Source: Trichopria drosophilae
Lineage: Eukaryota; Arthropoda; Insecta; Hymenoptera; Diapriidae
Direction: 5' to 3'
Length of the DNA stretch: 64,000 nucleotides
Assembly: GCA_030407085.1 (NCBI GenBank)
Contig: CM059586.1
Coordinates: forward strand, 36,009,501 to 36,073,500
Shown one piece after another: positions 60,079 to 64,000 of this stretch. The notes beneath the pieces were generated by a model. The model searched no databases. It was not told the origin of the DNA and saw only the letters and a list, made by a program, of their open reading frames with translations. Position 1 is the first letter of the stretch, and each line of letters begins with the position of its first letter. Position numbers and translations under genes: made by a program.

Positions 60079-60133
60079 TTAAACAACTTCTTGCAGATCC
60101 TGATTTATCTGGGATTGATAATGAAGGTAACTA

Positions 60134-60663
60134 CACTGAGAGAAAGGATTGTTTACTTTAAAGAAGGCTTCTTAATAGTTAAGAAATCATTTTTATACTA
60201 CACGTTTGTAGCTATAAAGTAATGATTTCTTAATAATAACAAAATATGATGGTTGGAGTCGAAACGCGTCGTAACATAACCTCAAATAACAACAAGGTTG
60301 TTTTGTTTCGTTTTTCAAGAACGATTGAGTGTCATTGCAATTCGGTAGTTGTTATTGTGCAAAGAAATAAATTAAAGATATTATTTATACGTCGTCTTAA
60401 CTATGAGAGTTTTTTAAACAAATACATCGTTTAAGCCACTTGTTCCATGTCTTATTTGTGAATTTGCACAGCCTCTGAGTTCAAAGTATAGGTACCTACA
60501 TTTCTTAACTATTAAGAAATGGTCTATTCTGATATAAAATATAAAATACTAATATTAAACGAATCACCTTTAATATTACAATGCCACTACTACGTTAAAA
60601 TAACGACTTCAATTTGTCAATTGAATAATATTTCTTTACAACAAACAATCGCTTTTCTCAATG
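60134..60663. mobile_element. CACTGAG-family MITE, 530 bp
   Basis: TA (60132-60133 and 60664-60665) borders inverted ends cactgagagaaaggattgtt and the complement of the right end (cattgagaaaagcgattgtt), which both continue to a TAAAGAA word. Inside, cttaatagttaagaaatcat near the left and tttcttaactattaagaaat near the right form further inverted words. It lies about 50 bp from the preceding piggyBac-like MITE. Confidence 0.75.
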
Positions 60664-60665
60664 TA

Positions 60666-62512
60666 TAGTTAAATCGGAGGAAGATATTTTCGATGGACCT
60701 CAGTTCTAAAATGCTTCGATACAGAGCTAGCCTATTGAGCCTTACAGATGTTGCAACAACAATTTCCGGAAACTAATAAAGATGAAAACTATAAGAGAAT
60801 CGTAAAAAAAACATAGGTTTCGTTAATGAACTTGCAGCTTCACTTTCTTGATTCTCATCTAGATGAATTACCGCATAACCTTGGAGATTTTAGTGAGCTG
60901 CAAGATGGAAGAATTCATCTGGATTTCAAGAAATTGGAACGTGGATGGCAAGGAAACTGGGGCGTGAATATATGATAAAACGAATCGCAATAAAGAGGTA
61001 GAAATCATCTGTATATGTCGATTATAGGCAAATGCATACGTAAGCAAAAACAAATTTAGTTCACGTTCATGAAAACATCTTCAGGCCTAATGTAGGTATT
61101 TAGTCACATGATGTCTTTCTAAGTTAAATTTTCTTACCACAAAGCTGGATTTATCCACAATAACTGAGATGGATTGAAGTCACCATTTTAGTAAAATAAA
61201 ACCTCTGGCGTTTAAAGGATAGTTTTTTATGCAGAAACTCTTAGGAGTTGCGGTTAAAATAATAGTAGAGTATTTTAAAACTAATACATACACTTCATAA
61301 AAATATTAAGTAATTCTGAGTAGCTAGCATCCAATTAAAAAGGACGCATCGGACACGTGATGTTCAGCGCAAATTACAAGGTAGACCAATTGCAGACAAT
61401 CGTTCTACCGATCTAAATACGATTAGCGCCAGACACAAAAAAATCGGTAAAGGCCGTCGCATTCGAGTAATTTCATTCACTATGAAAATTACAGAACCGA
61501 TTTTCGTCCGGACTAAACGCGAGGCCCTTTACGGGACTCACGCATATAATATCGCGAGATCGCGTGTTCGACGATCGCCCGATTTCTTCTTTTTTTACCT
61601 CTTCTTCTTTAGGAAAGTGAGACTACCCTCTCAGAGTTCTCCTTCCCCGTCTTATTTCGAATGCGAGAGCATTACCGCCTTCTTTCTTTCTTCTCCCGTG
61701 GTCGAGCACGAAACGAACCGGGATTTGGCGAGGCGTGACGAAGGCTTCCGGTCGCACGCCTCATACATACATACCCGCACATGCAGAAGGACGTAACCGC
61801 GTCCGCGAATAGATAAAGGCTGAAGACAATGGGAGCACGATGATGTGGGGATGGGACCGACAGGAACAGAGGTACCACCAGAGGAGCGACGGGGTCGAAT
61901 GAGACGCGATTTCTCGGTTGGGTACTCGTACATACGGAGCAATCGGCATATACGTAGACGAGATCCGCTATTGCTCTGGTGGTCGAGATGTAAGCCGATA
62001 TAGTCGTTGTCAGTACCTTTGGAGGATACTCCTCTATGGAGGGCGAATCTGGCGTGATCTTGGCAAACAACCGTTCACAATTGAGGGATTCGATAATTGC
62101 ACGTATGTGGGTGTGGTAAATACGAATCATTCCCTTCGCGTTATCGGTGACAAATATCTATATATGGGCACAACTCATAATAATCTGCAAGGCATAACAA
62201 ATTATTGAGTAATATTATATATGGGTGATTCTCCTGAAAAGTACACGTTTTCGCAATTTTTTAACCAATAAATTTGTTATAGAAATAATTTTTTGTTTGT
62301 GTGAAATATGTTGTGGGTACGTTCAGAAGTGAGAATCGAATGTTGCGCAAAATTCATGATTGTTATTATTAACGCTATAGCCATTCTTAAATTTTAATTA
62401 TTGGTTATACATTAAATGAAGAATATTATATTGCAGGCTAAATATTAGTCAATATACACATAAAAATCACAAATTATGTTAGTGTATGATTAAAAATTGT
62501 TAAATATTTCAA
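60666..62512. other. No gene confirmed; GC-richer island at about 61440-62100
   Basis: The island has frames open on both strands (104, 96 and 96 codons plus; 152 codons minus) without recognisable domains. A donor-like gagatgtaagcc occurs near 61986-61997, so a noncoding first exon is conceivable. Outside the island nothing was seen. Confidence 0.35.
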
Positions 62513-63180
62513 ATTGAAGATGGCGGATCCATTATGACGGACCGAATTCTTAAAAACTTGATCAAGCTGAAATTGGGTATTTAAGGGATTTAGCGGTCGC
62601 TGATCATGAATCCATCGACAGATAAGCTAAATTCAAGATGGTGGATCCAATATGGCGGATCAAATTCTAAAATTAAAGTGTTTAAAATTTGCAATTAATA
62701 ATTATTTATTTAGTACAAAAACAATATTTACAAATACTACTTAATATAGTATTACATTCTTACTATACAATATTATTATTTTCTGGTTTTCCTTTTCGGT
62801 TGTTTCCTAGAAGTTTGCGAGTTTTTCTAACCTAATGACAGTTTTCTAGTCGCAATTTTCTTACTTTTCTCTTCAAACTCGTTATTCACAAATGATAATA
62901 TACACAATTTGGTTTCATTGGACAATCGTAACAGCTCATTTCGTTGAATCCGCCAATTTAAATATTAAAATCTGACATCACATTTGGATTCAGCGACCAC
63001 GTTTTAGTGCTTCGCGGCCAGTTTTTTCCTAACTTCATAAATGTGTCGAACTTTTCAGAAAAGCAAACATTTTATAAATGCGAATGTATTTACCTTAAAC
63101 TTAGCACCTATTAGGGGCTATTGATAACGAATTTGAAGCTAGATTTTAAAAGTCCCAAATGGCGAATTGTAAACTATTTC
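62513..63180. repeat. Cluster of ~110-bp module copies in both orientations
   Basis: Reverse copies: gaagatggcggatccattat at 62516, then ggtcgctgatcatgaatcca and tggtggatccaatatggcgg at about 62608-62660, and ctattgataacgaatttgaa then cccaaatggcgaatt at about 63119-63168. Forward copy: gaatccgccaatttaaatat, tctgacatcacatttggatt and cagcgacc at about 62945-62998. No flanking inverted repeat was identified. Confidence 0.6.
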
Positions 63181-64000
63181 AACATTTCGTATCATTTAAA
63201 AGCAAACGAAAACTATTCAGCATTTTTGTATTATTTCAAACATATTTTATAGTGTTTCACGTGCCTAAGTAATACAAGCAACGCGTGTTGCGATCCCATG
63301 CAAATTGTAGAATAATTGCAATCTAGGAGATGTTTTCCTATCAAGATCCCGTGGGTCCCCTTCTTTCATCCATACCCACAATTTATTATTGCATTTTGAT
63401 TTCGAAGAAGGAGATTACTAGATAGGTTTTATAATTAAAATTTAGCTTTAAAATCGATGAAAACTATAAAAGAAACAGATGGGTCAATCTTTCAAAAAAT
63501 CTAAGGAATAAATGAGATCAATAACCATTTGAATTATTATAATTATTAGATGCATTATTCTCATGACATATTGGTGATAGATATAAATACATAAATATAC
63601 AAAAATACATTTGTCAAAAGGTGAACCGCGACCGACGCTGGTGTAGAGTCTGACCTCATATTCCAATTTTTATTCGCTATTTTGAGTTCTGATATTTTCC
63701 TTACTGTTATTTTTTATCTTCAATCATATTATATTCATCTGAACCGTTTAGTATGTTTTTAAAGTTGACCATTGATCTCGAAAACTTTTACATTTAAGGG
63801 TTAAAATATCTATTAAATAATTACAAAAGTATTCAAATGTTTAATTAAATTACCAATTTTTATATTAAAACAAAAAAAAAAGATTTCTTTGTTTAAATAA
63901 ATTTTTTTATAGCAGTTATTATTTAATTACAGTTCGTTAATTCTTTCTAAAGTCTTTTCCAAACTACTATATTTTTGGAACATTAGGACGGAGGAAAAGG
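63181..64000. other. No gene seen; possible solitary TTAA-type end near 63795
   Basis: AT-rich DNA. The sequence catttaagggttaaaat near 63791 resembles the right end of a TTAACCCT-type element, but no partner end lies in the window. Confidence 0.3.

Noticed and set aside
61672..62130. 152-codon minus frame
   Set aside because: Overlaps several open frames on both strands in a GC-richer island and shows no motif or biased codon pattern.

Overview
The window looks like a gene-poor, AT-rich piece of an insect genome, probably Hymenoptera. The reasons are a tRNA-headed SINE family, Penelope-like and LINE relics, many CACTGAG-ended TA-flanked MITEs, TTAA-flanked piggyBac-like MITEs, and short GC-richer islets scattered in AT-rich DNA. 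The order-level call is an inference; no gene here identifies the species. I see no complete host protein-coding gene, no tRNA or rRNA gene, no CRISPR array and no bacterial or viral block. Most open frames of 60-100 codons are at the level expected by chance.

Layout. 1-1000: endonuclease domain of a non-LTR retrotransposon, cut by the window edge. 1-10 kb: a CACTGAG MITE carrying a nested SINE, two foldback elements, and copies of a recurring ~110-122 bp module (core GCCATTTTGAATTTT...GTATTCAGCGACC). 12-17 kb: two copies of a MITE with 8-bp target duplications and tandemly repetitive ends, a CCCAAGTAG MITE, and a GC-richer island with a possible signal-peptide exon (15849). 17-26 kb: a large foldback, three neighbouring MITEs, a possible terminal exon (22938-23259) and a 1.8-kb foldback. 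26-31 kb: a piggyBac-like MITE and a Penelope-like relic split by two insertions. 35-37 kb: a 1.86-kb foldback. 40-50 kb: two more SINEs, an iterated GGGGCAAAGTGGGAT element, a nested MITE complex and two GC-richer CCTGAGTAG elements. 51-60 kb: an element with perfect 35-bp ends, two further long-inverted-repeat elements and another piggyBac-like MITE. 60-64 kb: one CACTGAG MITE and a module cluster.

Two structures are not explained by simple element-by-element annotation. First, the same ~110-122 bp module lies in the core of several elements with unrelated termini (a TTAA-flanked MITE, at least two TA-flanked foldbacks, one foldback without defined ends) and also lies loose. Second, the TTAA-flanked elements share a layout of CC-starting inverted ends plus short near-terminal palindromes, three of them TATA-centred, although their sequences otherwise differ.

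The mobile elements do not form a pathway. The autonomous relics (LINE, Penelope) are decayed, and the MITEs, SINEs and foldbacks would depend on enzymes encoded elsewhere. All copy boundaries and similarities were read by eye; no alignment or database search was run.
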